A stretch of 64,000 bases of DNA from Candidatus Nitrospira allomarina (GCF_032050975.1 NZ_CP116967.1:1051001-1115000), one strand, 5' to 3'. Counted from the first letter of the stretch, positions 41,983 through 51,991 are shown. The notes: generated by a model from the letters alone, not told the origin. Numbers and translations: made by a program.

Positions 41983-43392
41983 ATGAAAAAGAAAATTCTC
42001 ATTGTCGATGATCATCCCGACATTGTCCTCATGCTGACAGACCGCTTAGAGGCCTTGGGTTATGACACGATATCCGCTGGAAATGGCCAAGAAGCGTTGG
42101 AGAAATATGAGCAGGACTTTCCTCACCTTATGCTGTTGGATTTGGAAATGCCACAGATGGCCGGCATGGAAGTGTTGCACCAATTAGCCAAAATGAGTGT
42201 GAAAAAGAGTGGAGAGGCTGATTCTCAGACATTTGGCGGAGGAGAGTGCCTCCCGTTGCCTGTCGTGGTTATGACGGCTCATGGCACAATTTCCAAAGCC
42301 GTTGAAGCCATGAAAGCCGGAGCGTATGACTTTCTCACGAAGCCTATTGAGCTGGACCATCTGGCCATTGTCCTTAAAAAGGTCCTAACGCGGGAAGCAT
42401 TAGGGCGGCAGGTTGCGGCGTTGCGCACGGAGGTGGAAAGCCGGTATAGCCAGATCATAGGGAATAGTTCTCAGGTGCATTCAATGGTGGAGTTGGCAAA
42501 ACGGGCTGCCGAAGCTGATGCCACGGTGTTGCTGCTGGGAGAAAGCGGGACGGGAAAGGAATTGTTTGCCCGGTCCATTCACCAATGGAGCGACCGGAGG
42601 GATATGCCGTTCAGTATCATCAATTGTGTGGCTCTCACGGAAACCCTCTTGGAGAACGAACTCTTTGGGCATGAAAAGGGCGCGTTTACCGGTGCAGACT
42701 CTCTCCAGAAAGGGAAAATCGAAGCCGCGGATGGGGGAACCGTTTTCCTGGATGAAATTGGCGATATGCCGCTGGGGCTTCAGGCTAAATTACTCCGGGT
42801 GCTTCAGGATCATGAGTTCCCCAGGGTTGGTGGGACGCGATTGGTCCGCGTCAACATTCGGGTGATTGCGGCCACCAACAAGGATCTGAAGCGAGCGGTT
42901 AAAGAGAGGACCTTTCGGGAAGACCTGTATTTCCGGCTGAATGTCGTGAACTTGTTATTGCCACCATTGCGAGATCGTCCCGAAGATATCATTCCTCTTG
43001 CCGAACATTTTTTAGCCCGCCACATGCGGGAAATGAAAAAACGGAAGCGGAGTTTTTCAAAGTCTGCCATTAAAACGATGCGATGCTACGCATGGCCCGG
43101 CAATATTCGGGAACTGGACAATGCGATCGCTCGAGCAGTGGTGTTGGGAGTAGAGGAAGAGATTTCTCCAGATCTCTTGGGATTGGGGGGAGGAAAAGAC
43201 GAACTCGATGAGATCGATAACCTCCCCTACCATGAATCCCTGGACCGATTCGGTACCCGCATTTTGGAGCAGGCCATGCGTCGAAGCAACTGGAGCCAAA
43301 CCAAAGCCTCAGAACTCCTTGGGCTTCAACGCACTTACCTCTCCCGGCTCCTCAAACAAAAAGGCATTCAGCAGGAGACTGAGAGTTCCTGA
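41983..43392 (+). CDS. NtrC-family sigma-54-dependent response regulator
   Basis: AAGGAGG lies nine bases before ATG 41983. The 469-residue protein has a receiver domain (residues 1-130: [23 protein letters not shown] with the phosphoacceptor Asp, [15 protein letters not shown]) with an unusual polar insert near residues 72-88 ([17 protein letters not shown]). The AAA+ domain (about 160-390) has Walker [13 protein letters not shown], the sigma-54-contacting GAFTGAD, Walker [13 protein letters not shown], and the arginine-finger region [13 protein letters not shown] Fis-type helix-turn-helix ends the protein ([20 protein letters not shown]). No sensor kinase is adjacent and I see no -24/-12 promoter nearby that would name its target. 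Confidence 0.95.
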   Translation: MKKKILIVDDHPDIVLMLTDRLEALGYDTISAGNGQEALEKYEQDFPHLMLLDLEMPQMAGMEVLHQLAKMSVKKSGEADSQTFGGGECLPLPVVVMTAHGTISKAVEAMKAGAYDFLTKPIELDHLAIVLKKVLTREALGRQVAALRTEVESRYSQIIGNSSQVHSMVELAKRAAEADATVLLLGESGTGKELFARSIHQWSDRRDMPFSIINCVALTETLLENELFGHEKGAFTGADSLQKGKIEAADGGTVFLDEIGDMPLGLQAKLLRVLQDHEFPRVGGTRLVRVNIRVIAATNKDLKRAVKERTFREDLYFRLNVVNLLLPPLRDRPEDIIPLAEHFLARHMREMKKRKRSFSKSAIKTMRCYAWPGNIRELDNAIARAVVLGVEEEISPDLLGLGGGKDELDEIDNLPYHESLDRFGTRILEQAMRRSNWSQTKASELLGLQRTYLSRLLKQKGIQQETESS

Positions 43393-44101
43393 TCATTCTG
43401 AGATTTCGAGGAACCGGGGAAAGACTCCTCAAGGTTCAAACGACCAATTATTGACTGGTAAAGGGGAATGAGGACCCATTGTCCTATTTGGAATTGGTCT
43501 GAATGCTGGGATTCGTACTGATATCCCCATGAAAAACCGCCTGCTGGTTTCCAGAAAACCAATTTATGGGCATAGGGGGAATCTGTCAGGTTGGACATGG
43601 AAAACACCATAAGCCCTTAGCAACTGAAAAACCTTGTGCCGGGCGTGTAAAAACCGTGGTGGTGGGTCCGGGTTGGATGAGGGGGAAAGAAGTTCCCAAT
43701 ATCAGAAGGCTGGAGGTTTTTCCTCTTTTGAAAGAATGCCAAGTGGGCGGTTGCTTCGGTCATTGATGAAGAAATGGGGTTTCAGATCCGCCGCCGAACA
43801 GAGGAAGGCTTTAAAACAGACACAGCGATATCCTGAAAATTGTAAGCTTCTGAAAGGCATTCTGAATGCCAGCTTGATCATTGAGGGTCGCGCCTTGCTT
43901 AACCCCACGATTTTTTTCCTCAGCTAAACTCAAAAGACCCTCATGTTTTTTCGTTCCTTCCTGAGTAGTCGTATTCAATTCCTCTGACTTGCTATCATTT
44001 TTTTGCGGACAGGTTCAGGCATATGAGCTTGGTTAACGAATGTCATGATGTCAGGCTCCGCCGTGTCAGGAGTGGTTTGAGGACCTGAATGCGAAAAAAA
44101 T
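43393..44101. other. Gene-poor 700-base region
   Basis: No convincing gene is found here. Two short open frames exist (minus 43368-43610 overlapping the NtrC gene; plus 43634-43927) without recognisable motifs or ribosome binding sites. The region separates convergent units, the NtrC-type gene and the receiver-PAS gene. I see no clear terminator stem. Confidence 0.35.
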
Positions 44102-44992
44102 TCAGGCCTTCGGTGATTTCTCCACTGCAGGACGTGTCACTGCGCAGGTAAATTCCTGGCCTTGAAAATTGAGTAGATACACTGAAATCTCAATAGGGAA
44201 CTCCTGGCCATTTTTGGTACGGTGGATCGATGGGTAGGATAAAGGTTGACCCTTCCGCAAGCTTTCCAGGCGTTGTTGGAATTTTTCATTGTCATGGTAG
44301 GGGGCAATGTCGGGAATACGCAGGGTTTTAAGTTCTTCCTGTGTATATCCTAAGGAGTCGCAAGCCGCCTGATTGGCAAAACGTAAGCGTTTATCCGAAT
44401 CCGCCACCATGATTCCATTGGGTACATGATCAAAAGCGAATTGCATCAGTTGAGCATACTCTGCTAGCTGTTCATAGGCGGTGAGGTTCAATGGGTGTTG
44501 CGTGGCGTCATGAAGGGAAGCCCCCGTTGAGCTTGGTTGAAGAAGGGAAGGAAAGGTGGCAATGGATTGAGTAGGTGCGAAAGAGCTTTGCCACCCTGCG
44601 ATCGCGATGTTTCGTGCCAAACAGGCTCGATGAATGGCGGATTTAACTTCCTGCCGTTGGTAGGGTTTGGTGAGGTAAGCAAAAGCTTTCTCGAGGATGT
44701 CCGGATGGGCAGTCCTTCGTAAGGAGGTAAAGGCGGTCAACAGAATGACGGGAAGATGTGGATGCGTCTGAGAGAGTTCGTTGAGCACTTCAATGCCATC
44801 CCGATCTGGAAGTCCAACATCGAGAAGCACGATATCATAGGATGATGTCGAACTTTTTTGGAGGGCGGCCCCTCCGGTTCCTACAGAATCCACCTCAAAG
44901 CCTTCCTGGAGAAGGTAGTCAGAGAGGGCAAGAAGGATGTCGGTGTCGTCATCCACGAGCAAAATGCGCGGCTTCGTGGACAAGGTTGACAT
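44102..44992 (-). CDS. Receiver-PAS protein
   Basis: ATG 44990-44992 (MSTLSTKPRILLVDDD) has AAGGAAAC immediately upstream. The 296-residue protein has a receiver domain (LLVDDDTDILLAL, DIVLLDVGLPDRDG with the acceptor Asp, VILLTAFTS, AYLTKPYQ) up to residue about 125, a serine/threonine-rich linker, and a PAS domain (about 185-290: FAFDHVPNGIMVADSDKRL followed by CDSLGYTQEEL, HRTKNGQEFPIEIS). It has no output DNA-binding or kinase domain, so it may act as a phosphorelay or signalling adaptor. It follows the histidine kinase at 45220-47551, with the paired dyad at 45156-45192 between them. Confidence 0.9.
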   Translation of the reverse strand: MSTLSTKPRILLVDDDTDILLALSDYLLQEGFEVDSVGTGGAALQKSSTSSYDIVLLDVGLPDRDGIEVLNELSQTHPHLPVILLTAFTSLRRTAHPDILEKAFAYLTKPYQRQEVKSAIHRACLARNIAIAGWQSSFAPTQSIATFPSLLQPSSTGASLHDATQHPLNLTAYEQLAEYAQLMQFAFDHVPNGIMVADSDKRLRFANQAACDSLGYTQEELKTLRIPDIAPYHDNEKFQQRLESLRKGQPLSYPSIHRTKNGQEFPIEISVYLLNFQGQEFTCAVTRPAVEKSPKA

Positions 44993-45155
44993 GTTTCCTT
45001 TCTTCAAAGGCGAATCAGAGGATTGTAAAATTTTGGAAGAAAAAGTCACCTAGAAAATCCCTACGTTCCTCCACCCATTCAAAAAGCTCTGCAATTTATA
45101 GGCTTGAGTAAATGCTTGTTTTTCGAAGAAAGAAGGGCCTTTAAAAATTAAAAAT

Positions 45156-45192
45156 GTATCCGTTTAGATAACTGTTGTATCTAAACGGATAC
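45156..45192. promoter_or_regulatory. Paired 16-bp dyads, site A (candidate operator or hairpin)
   Basis: Two near-palindromic 16-mers occur 21 bp apart: GTATCCGTTTAGATAA (45156-45171) and GTATCTAAACGGATAC (45177-45192). Each fits GTATCYNNNNRGATAC, and the two together also form one perfect 15-bp hairpin (45156-45170 with 45178-45192). It lies 28 nt after the histidine-kinase stop and about 165 nt upstream of the receiver-PAS start. It may be a twin operator spaced by two helical turns or an AT-rich bidirectional terminator, since T runs follow on both strands. Confidence 0.65.
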
Positions 45193-45219
45193 GTTTTTGA
45201 CAGACCGCATTGGTGATTC

Positions 45220-47551
45220 TTAGGAGGGTGTGGTCGAGTGTGTTACGGGCAGGATAACACAGAAGCGACTACCCTCACCGGGAAAACTTTCCACCCAAAT
45301 CGATCCGCCGTGCAGCTCGACTAAACTCTTCGTAATAGCCAAGCCGAGCCCAGCTCCCCGATTTTTCATTTCAGAAGATTGCCCCCGGTAAAACCGTTCA
45401 AAAATCGTCTGTTGTTCCTCGAGAGGAATGCCGCAGCCGCTATCAATGACGCATGTTTGAATCATCCCGTCGTCCCGCTGCTTGACTTCCACTTTCACAG
45501 TTCCGGGAGGTTCTGTAAATTTGAGGGGCATTGTTGATGAGGTTGGTAAAAATCTGAATGAGCTTATCCCGATCGCCCTGGATGAAACCGATGGGATCGG
45601 AAATATGGGCTTCGAGAATGAGGGAACGTTCCTGCGCGATAGATTGCAACGTTTCCACCACCTCCCTGGCGAGGCTGCCCATGTTAACGGGGCTCTGGTG
45701 CAAGTCCATGCGGCCAGCTTCGATGCGGGAAAGATCCAAGAGATCATTTATCATCCGAGTGAGTCGTTCGATGTTGTATTTCATCCGCTCGAGATAGAAT
45801 GATTGTCGGTCATTCAGATCGCCGACCAAGCCATCCAACATGTTTTCCACCAACCCTTTAATAGAGGTCATCGGCGTGCGAAGTTCATGTGAGACAATAG
45901 ACACGAAGGAAGACTTTAACCGGTCTAATTCCTGAAGACGTTCATTGGCGGACTGCAAATCTTGCGTGCGTTCTTTGACTCGTTCTTCGAGAGTTTGAGC
46001 GAGCTTTTCGACTTCCTCATAGGTTTGTGCGTTGTCGATGGCCACCGCCACGTGACTGGCTATGGTCAAAAGCAAATCCAGGTCTTCCTGCGTGCAGCGT
46101 TGATGGCCCCGATCGGCTCCCAGATATCCCAGCACGCGTTGATGACTCAGCAGCGGGGCGCACACAAAAGAGATCACTTCCATTTGTCGACAGATGGGGA
46201 GAATGAGAGGACTCATCTGATGGGCTATTTCCTCCAGATCGTATGCCAAGACCGGACGTCCGTGGAGTAAAAGGGTTTCATCTATGCTTCCAGGAGAAAT
46301 GGGAAATTCAAGGTGTCGAATTCGCTTCTCTAATTCCAGAGCCACCCCTGACACATCGGAGACCCTGGCTTTCGTGCCTGCAGGATTTTGGAGGACGAGG
46401 ATCATACGTTGGAATCCCAGATTTTTTCGAAGAAGCTTCAGGACGGTGGAAAACAGTTTTTGGACATCGAGTGTCGAAGTAATCACAATTCCGGTTTGGT
46501 GCAACGTACTGAGTTGCGTGACCTGCTTCGTGATGGTGTGAACATAATGAGAGATGGCTTCCTCACGTTGTTGGAGGGCCCGTGCCATCCGATCGATGCT
46601 GGTGGTGAGTTGTCCCACTTCATCCTGGGTGTCTGTCGTGACCGTCACGGAAAAATCTCCTTCAGCGATTTTTCTAGAGGCAACTGCTAAATGATGAAGG
46701 GGTGTGACGATGCGATTAGCTAACAGAATGGTGAGAAAAATACCCACGAGGATGATTCCCACGGTGAGGAGCCCGATGTGCCACACCGTTTGATTGAGCG
46801 ATTGTTGCATGTGTGTGGTGGTGATACCGATTTGGATAATGCCGATGATGGCGGACGGTTTGGTGGAAATCCTGCGACTGTCCTGAAGGGTTTCTGACGC
46901 CAACAGTTCTATCGTCGAGAGACGTCTCTCTTGACGATAGACCGGAAGAGCCAAATCATAAATGGTTTCTGATCCGATTCGGAATTTTTCTGCTCCCTTT
47001 CGTTCTGCCGACCTATCAGGAAGAAGCCCTTCCTTATGGGGTGAGGTATGTAAGACCGTCACAAGTGGCTCGTTTTTGGGATTTTGAGAAGGTGGCCTAA
47101 GCAGTCCTTCCGTGAGGGAATCATCCGGGAATATGGGCCGCGTTTCGTCACGGGTCAGATTGGTGGTATTCACCAATTTTCCTTTTGATTTTCCGACTAG
47201 TACGTGACCGTGCTGATCTCGTGCGATGGCATAAATAACTTCCGGTGCCGATAACGCGCCATCCAACATGGTCTCTAAATAGTGGGTATCTTGAATGATG
47301 AGTCGATTGACGCTGACTTTGTTCAGTGTTTTAACCAGAATCGTTCCGGTTTTGAGAAGTGCGCCTTTCATGACTTCGGCTTCTTGTTGGATGAGATATC
47401 CACTGAGACTAGAGCAGGCAAGAACAATGACCAAACTCACAAATAATGAAAATTTTGCTCGTAATGAGAGAAAGCCCCGCGGCATTGGGGTGGGGTCATT
47501 TTGGAGAGGCGATGAGGTTTGGGGCAGCTGGGGCCTAAAATCGCTCATCAA
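45220..47551 (-). CDS. Membrane sensor histidine kinase (HAMP-GAF-HisKA-HATPase) with one apparent frameshift
   Basis: The main frame gives 702 residues. Transmembrane segments near residues 34-54 and 257-280 enclose a periplasmic sensor region; HAMP follows (about 280-335, LANRIVTPLHHLAVASRKIA), then GAF (about 345-515), a coiled linker, and HisKA with the phospho-His at about 555 (SFVSIVSHELRTPMTS). In the HATPase domain the frame breaks after FTNLINNA; the next frame continues LKFTEPPGTVKVEVKQRDDG, CVIDSGCGIPLEEQQTIFER, and RGAGLGLAITKSLVELHGG to a stop at 45220. Removing one G from the GGGG at 45525-45528 (plus strand) restores a single protein of about 776 residues. The first 17 nt overlap the upstream substrate-binding gene, so the two are coupled. 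Confidence 0.9.
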
Positions 47552-48506
47552 ATTGCCTCAGGACGTCTGGGGTCAGAGACAGGCCCAAATACCTTGCAGA
47601 CTTTTGATTGATGGATTGATGGACGCGTTTAGGAGGAATAATCGTTCCCAATACAGATGAAGGCGTTTGTCTGGCTAACTGTTGAGTAAGCTGAGCAGCT
47701 TGGGTGCCGATGTCCGCATAATGGACATACGCACCGATTACGGCGCCGCTACGCACTAACGCGGAGGAAAAACCTACGACGGGAATATTGGCTTCCAAGG
47801 TCGTGCTTATCAAAAAGTCCAGTGTGCTTTCGGTGAGAACGGTACTGTCCGGTAAAAGCCATAAGGCATCGATGCGATCTTTGAGGGCATTGAGTGCGGA
47901 AGCGACATCTTGTTCTTGGTGTATTTCTTCGGAGAGGATTTGGATACCCAATGCGTTAGCGTCATGGAGAAGCTGCCTATGCATCTCGTGTGATTTTTGC
48001 GGATCGAAAAGTACTCCGATGCGTGAAACCTTCGGTGCCAAAGCGTGTAAGGATTTTAGGGGTTGGCGAAACGGGACCTTCAGAGAGAGGCCGACCATGT
48101 TGGTGGTCGGCAAACCATATTTTTCCGGATCAAGAACCAAACAAAATATGACGGGAATATCCGGAATTTCGAGTTTGGCAGCAAGAGCCGCTTTTAATCC
48201 CACGGCCAGCACAACCTTTACATTTGATGCGCGGATGCGCTGAGCTAGCTGGCGGCCCTTTGCCATATCCCCCTGGAGGTCATATTCCCTGATAATTTGA
48301 ATAGTGGATGGGAGAGCGGATGTAAATGCGGAAATGGCTTCAGAATAGGCGTTGATGTCTGCCGACTTCAGAATGGCGACTTCCTGCGCAGAGGTGACAG
48401 GGGATAGGTTGAGGAAAATTCCCACACAAATGATTACCCAGACAGGCTTCCTCCCATAGCTCCAATAGGCTGATCGGTGGCAAATAGCCCTCAAGTGGTT
48501 CATCAT
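47535..48506 (-). CDS. ABC-type substrate-binding protein (PF04392-like)
   Basis: The 323-residue protein has a signal peptide (VWVIICVGIFLNLSPVTSAQ) after a basic N-terminus of about 22 residues; the true start may be the second ATG. The mature region has two Rossmann-like lobes of the PF04392 type: AYSEAISAFTSAL, VVLAVGLKAALAAKLEIPDI, PVIFCLVLDPEKYGL, RIGVLFDPQKSHEMHRQL, DALWLLPDSTVL and VVGFSSALVRSGAVIGAYVH. No ABC permease or ATPase gene is adjacent; instead it overlaps the histidine-kinase gene by 17 nt. This suggests the protein senses a periplasmic ligand for the kinase rather than feeding a transporter (inference). Confidence 0.88.
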   Translation of the reverse strand: MMNHLRAICHRSAYWSYGRKPVWVIICVGIFLNLSPVTSAQEVAILKSADINAYSEAISAFTSALPSTIQIIREYDLQGDMAKGRQLAQRIRASNVKVVLAVGLKAALAAKLEIPDIPVIFCLVLDPEKYGLPTTNMVGLSLKVPFRQPLKSLHALAPKVSRIGVLFDPQKSHEMHRQLLHDANALGIQILSEEIHQEQDVASALNALKDRIDALWLLPDSTVLTESTLDFLISTTLEANIPVVGFSSALVRSGAVIGAYVHYADIGTQAAQLTQQLARQTPSSVLGTIIPPKRVHQSINQKSARYLGLSLTPDVLRQFDERF

Positions 48507-49028
48507 GTCTCAGGGACGTTTAGAAGGTTGTTTGTTCTACCATATGGTCAGGAAATGGTTGATTGTTGATTCATTCGAAATGATAAAAAAAGTGCTTACA
48601 TTGCCGGGTGTCCGGGTATAAAGATTTTCCTTCTTATACTTTGCTCCTAGTAAGGGGTAGATTCCGGGCTTCCATTCATCGCCAATTTAGGCTGTGATCT
48701 TTCATCTAGAAGGATTTCTTTTTTCTCTCAGCGTTTCCCTGTTGGAGGCGCAAACGCAACGTTCACCCTGAAGTCTCACCCAAATATTGGAAAGAAGCAA
48801 GGGTAATACCGATTGCAGGTTCGTCTCAAAATGGCGGGAAATTTCCTGGTCAGAAATGAGCAGGAAATTAAGTGGATAGGGGTCAAAGGAGCGGGCTAGA
48901 GGGTAACTGTCTAGGAGGGATACTCAGGTGGAATGGGAAAGTCTCTCTAGAATACTGGAAGAAATACCTGGCGTTCGCAACTCTTCCCAAGACCACTCTG
49001 GCACCGAATGACTATGGCTGTGAAAACT
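48507..49028. other. Intergenic region upstream of the sensor operon
   Basis: No gene is supported here. A sigma-70-like pattern on the plus strand is CTTACA at about 48596 and TATAAA at about 48618 (16-nt spacer), with no gene downstream on that strand, so it is only a weak candidate for a small RNA promoter. The minus-strand promoter of the substrate-binding/kinase operon should also lie here. Confidence 0.3.
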
Positions 49029-49370
49029 TTATGGTACGCGATGCCACTCGTATTCTGAAACAAACTGGGTGGTAAGTGAGCGAATCAACCTGGATTCTGC
49101 CGTTTCACGAATTATGGGAGTCTGATAATGCGGTTGCCACCCACAATTAAGACATCGGACCACGGTTTCATTCGAAGTTTCTCCACCCTCTTGATGCACA
49201 AGGCCTTGGCATTTGGGACATTGAGCGAGTGTGTCGGCACAGTAGGCCGGCGGATCAGGTCTGAGGGAATCCAAATGGATGCGGGTATGTCGTCGGCGAA
49301 TTTTTCTGTGGGCGGTAGCCGGGTTATTCGGGGATGAATTGGTTCTCTGTTGGAGAGTGGATTTCATCAT
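49029..49370 (-). CDS. Small zinc-ribbon protein
   Basis: ATG 49368-49370 has AAAGGGA upstream. The 113-residue protein has a basic N-terminal 35 residues (HRKIRRRHTRIHLDSL) and a zinc ribbon with knuckles CPKC and CLNC (AQCPKCQGLVHQEGGE followed later by VVRCLNCGW) 18 residues apart; an extra Cys lies in YCADTL. The rest is polar and unrecognised. A nucleic-acid or protein-binding role is possible. It is a single gene between long spacers; paired dyads (site B) lie about 235 nt upstream. Confidence 0.6.
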   Translation of the reverse strand: MMKSTLQQRTNSSPNNPATAHRKIRRRHTRIHLDSLRPDPPAYCADTLAQCPKCQGLVHQEGGETSNETVVRCLNCGWQPHYQTPIIRETAESRLIRSLTTQFVSEYEWHRVP

Positions 49371-49603
49371 GTGGATCCCTTTCTTAAAAGAAGTGAAGTG
49401 GTGAGGTGCCCCTTAAGTCTTCAGGATTGTTCACTTTCCATCGCAATTACGCTTCCCGGTGGTACCTATGGATTCAAGCAAGAGAGGTGCCTGAAGAACT
49501 TGAATAAATCTTAGGAAGAAAATGCCAACAATTATTCAGCAATATATGGTGCTAACAAAATTTGAGGCCCACACAAGGGCAGAGGGGAAGGATGAATCAC
49601 TTG

Positions 49604-49640
49604 GTATCTAAATGGATACAGAATGTATCTCATCAGATAC
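49604..49640. promoter_or_regulatory. Paired 16-bp dyads, site B
   Basis: GTATCTAAATGGATAC (49604-49619) and GTATCTCATCAGATAC (49625-49640) each fit GTATCYNNNNRGATAC and start 21 bp apart, the same spacing as site A. The second is a perfect palindrome in its arms. They sit in the 371-base spacer between apaH (ends 49742, minus) and the zinc-ribbon gene (starts 49370, minus), so they could act on the latter. Unlike site A, the two copies do not pair well with each other, which argues for protein binding rather than one hairpin. Confidence 0.6.
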
Positions 49641-49741
49641 ATGAAAAGGTAATGATGGAATTTTGATAGAACAGCAGGGGGATCTGGCGTATATGGAAAA
49701 GCCTGGACTGCCGGGCTCATACGGCGGGTCGGGTGATCTGA

Positions 49742-50548
49742 TTATATCCTTGAGCAGGGGACGCGAAAGAGTTGTTTGTCTTCCAGGCGAAGGGCAACGA
49801 GTTCCCGTCCCCACACACATCCACCGTCGATCGCGAACACGCGTGGTCCTTCCACGACTCCTAAGGCTGACCAATGACCAAAAATAATGGTGTCCTCTTG
49901 TGTCGCTCGATCGGGAACTTGGAACCATGGGATAAACCCCGGAGGGGCCTCGTGGGGATGCCCCTTAAACGAGAACTCAGGAATTCCTTCTTTGGTGCAG
50001 ACCCGCAGGCGTGTCAGGACATTGGTCGTGAGGCCTAACCGTTCGTCAAGGCTCAGGTGGGGGGAAAACACAATGGGTTTTCGAAAATAGATTGCCGGTA
50101 GGTGCTGGTGAAAATCATCATCCCGCAGGGCTTCCTCCACCTCACGAGTTAATTTCAGGACTTGGGATATGGACCAAAAAGGTAAGAGGCCGGCATGAAT
50201 CAGGCAATATCCATTTTCGACGTGGGCAAGGGGTCGAAATCGCAACCAGGTGAGCAATTCATCCACATCGGGTGCCGAGAGTACCGGTTGTAAGGTGTCT
50301 TTTCGACTTAGAGTGGTGACCTTGGCCCACACCGCCAGAAGATGTAGGTCATGGTTGCCCAACACGGTGATGGCCGAGTCCTCTAGCTTCTTGATGAGGC
50401 GAAGCACTTCCAGGGAGGCCGGTCCTCGATTGACTAAGTCTCCAACGAACCAGAGACGATCGGATGACGGATTGAAGCGAATTTTTTCAATCAGACGGTG
50501 TAAGGCCTGAACGCATCCCTGTACATCTCCAATTGCATAAGTAGCCAT
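49742..50548 (-). CDS. apaH: Symmetrical bis(5'-nucleosyl)-tetraphosphatase
   Basis: ApaH hydrolyses Ap4A to two ADP and can remove Np4 caps from RNA. The 268-residue metallophosphoesterase has ATYAIGDVQGCVQALHRLIE, LWFVGDLVNRGPASLEVLR, ITVLGNHDLHLLAVW (metal ligands Asp, His, Asn in GD..H/GNHD), and the C-terminal IIFGHWSALGVVEGPRVFAI with the final His and DGGCVWG. Length is normal for ApaH. It is transcribed on the minus strand, divergently from the hydrolase gene; only 102 nt separate the two starts. Confidence 0.95.
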   Translation of the reverse strand: MATYAIGDVQGCVQALHRLIEKIRFNPSSDRLWFVGDLVNRGPASLEVLRLIKKLEDSAITVLGNHDLHLLAVWAKVTTLSRKDTLQPVLSAPDVDELLTWLRFRPLAHVENGYCLIHAGLLPFWSISQVLKLTREVEEALRDDDFHQHLPAIYFRKPIVFSPHLSLDERLGLTTNVLTRLRVCTKEGIPEFSFKGHPHEAPPGFIPWFQVPDRATQEDTIIFGHWSALGVVEGPRVFAIDGGCVWGRELVALRLEDKQLFRVPCSRI

Positions 50549-50650
50549 CGTGAAAGATCCTCGGATGGTAAAAGAAATATCTTCTGGAAGAATACTCTAA
50601 TTTAGCATTTTTTATCCGTCTTGGTGTCCCCGTCTTGTTACAATAGGCCG

Positions 50651-51412
50651 ATGTTTGAAGGAGTCTTTGTATTTCAACCCTCTTCTTGGGAAGACCGGAA
50701 TTGGGCAAGTCTCAGTGGACTGCCTTTAGAAGAGGTGTGGCTCCCGGTTGATGAGTCAGTTACCATATTCGGCTGGTTTGTTAACGCCGGACCGACCAAG
50801 CCTGTGCTTCTCTGGTGTCATGGGAATGCCGGTAATATTAGTCATCGATTAGACAATATCCGTCAGCTGTATCGGCGAGGATTATCTGTTTTCATCTTTG
50901 ATTATCGTGGCTATGGCCGGAGCACCGGCACTCCTTCAGAGCCAGGCATGTATCAGGATGCCCTGGCCGCCTATGACTATGTCTTAAACCGACGTGGTAT
51001 TGCCTCGAGCCGGATTGTCGTGTTTGGACGGTCTTTGGGCGCTTGTGTGGCCGGTGAAGTGGCCATTCTCCGGCCATCGGCCGGAGTCATTCTTGAGGGG
51101 GCATTTCCTTCTATCCAGGCTATGTCGGACCACCATTACTTAGGATTGCCCGCCCGATGGTTGCTAAATGCGAGCTTCAATCTGACTGAAAAGTTGGCCA
51201 AGCTCAGGCGTCCGCTATTGGTGATTCATGGCGAAAAGGACACCATTGTTCCGGTGGCACTGGGGCGGCAGGTCTATGATGCAGCACATGAGCCTAAGCA
51301 ATGGTTTGTGGTAGTGGGTGCGGAACATAATGATGTGCCGTTTGTTGGGGGAACCTCCTATTTTCAAAAAATCACAAGCTTTGTTCAGACTTTAATCGAA
51401 GGGTCACCGTGA
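50651..51412 (+). CDS. Alpha/beta hydrolase (BEM46/ABHD-like)
   Basis: The start chosen is ATG 50651 (MFEGVFVFQPSSWEDRN); ten more codons are open upstream. The 253-residue protein has PVLLWCHGNAGNISHRLDNI (oxyanion-hole HGN), FDYRGYGRSTGTPSEPGMYQ, the nucleophile elbow VVFGRSLGACVAG (Ser), the acid in VIHGEKDTIVP (Asp), and the catalytic His in GAEHNDVPF. The set is characteristic of the YfhR/BEM46/ABHD13 group, for which thioesterase or depalmitoylase activity has been shown in eukaryotic members. Substrate unknown. It is followed by the MOSC gene. Confidence 0.88.
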   Translation: MFEGVFVFQPSSWEDRNWASLSGLPLEEVWLPVDESVTIFGWFVNAGPTKPVLLWCHGNAGNISHRLDNIRQLYRRGLSVFIFDYRGYGRSTGTPSEPGMYQDALAAYDYVLNRRGIASSRIVVFGRSLGACVAGEVAILRPSAGVILEGAFPSIQAMSDHHYLGLPARWLLNASFNLTEKLAKLRRPLLVIHGEKDTIVPVALGRQVYDAAHEPKQWFVVVGAEHNDVPFVGGTSYFQKITSFVQTLIEGSP

Positions 51413-51500
51413 TTGATGTAGTCCTGCTTGACCATCCTTTCGATCGATGGCTACCATCCTCTTCGTCTCGGACGAGTATGCCGGTGATGTCAAGATTTTT

Positions 51501-51971
51501 ATGGGTTCTGTGGCGTATCTCTATCAAATTAATCGTTCTCCAGGTGGACTCCCCAAACTGCCCGTGCCCGAGGCGTGGATCACGTTCAAAGGGATGGATG
51601 GGGACCGACACCGGAATCGGGCATTGCATGGCGGCCCGGATCGGGCCTTATGCCTGTTCTCGTTTGAGGTCCTGGAGGCCTTACAGCAAGAGGGACACAC
51701 CGTTCACCCTGGAGCCTCGGGAGAAAATTTCACCGTAGCCGGACTAAACTGGACACAGCTGAAACCAGGTGACCATCTGAAAATTGGAGAAGAGGTGCAG
51801 ATCACACTGACAAGTTATTGTGAACCGTGTCGTCATAATGCGCAATGGTTTGTGAATGGCGACTTTTTTCGGATCTCGCACCTGCAACACCCCGGATGGA
51901 GCCGATTGTATGCTCGAGTCTTGTCCGAAGGCCGAGTACGGCAAGGTGATGGTGTGTGGGTCGTGACGTAG
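51501..51971 (+). CDS. MOSC-domain protein
   Basis: The start at ATG 51501 gives MGSVAYLYQINRSPGGLPKL, the normal beginning of the domain; the frame stays open to ATG 51447. The 156-residue protein has GLPKLPVPEAWITFKGMDGD, RALHGGPDRALCLFSFEVLE, ASGENFTVAGLNW, and a conserved Cys in SYCEPCRHN, which in MOSC proteins binds sulfur or molybdenum cofactor. It is expected to handle sulfur or metal-sulfur groups, as in YiiM-type stand-alone MOSC proteins. Its 3' end overlaps the open upstream part of the methyltransferase frame. Confidence 0.88.
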   Translation: MGSVAYLYQINRSPGGLPKLPVPEAWITFKGMDGDRHRNRALHGGPDRALCLFSFEVLEALQQEGHTVHPGASGENFTVAGLNWTQLKPGDHLKIGEEVQITLTSYCEPCRHNAQWFVNGDFFRISHLQHPGWSRLYARVLSEGRVRQGDGVWVVT

Positions 51972-51991
51972 CCAAAAAAAAGGAATTTGAA

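Noticed and set aside
43634..43927. A 97-codon plus-strand frame and a minus-strand frame at 43368-43610
   Set aside because: No motif, poor ribosome binding sites and no recognisable family; overlaps on the other strand with the NtrC gene for the latter.
48594..48625. Sigma-70-like promoter (CTTACA, 16 nt, TATAAA) on the plus strand
   Set aside because: No gene or RNA structure follows on that strand; kept only as a weak note in the intergenic entry.
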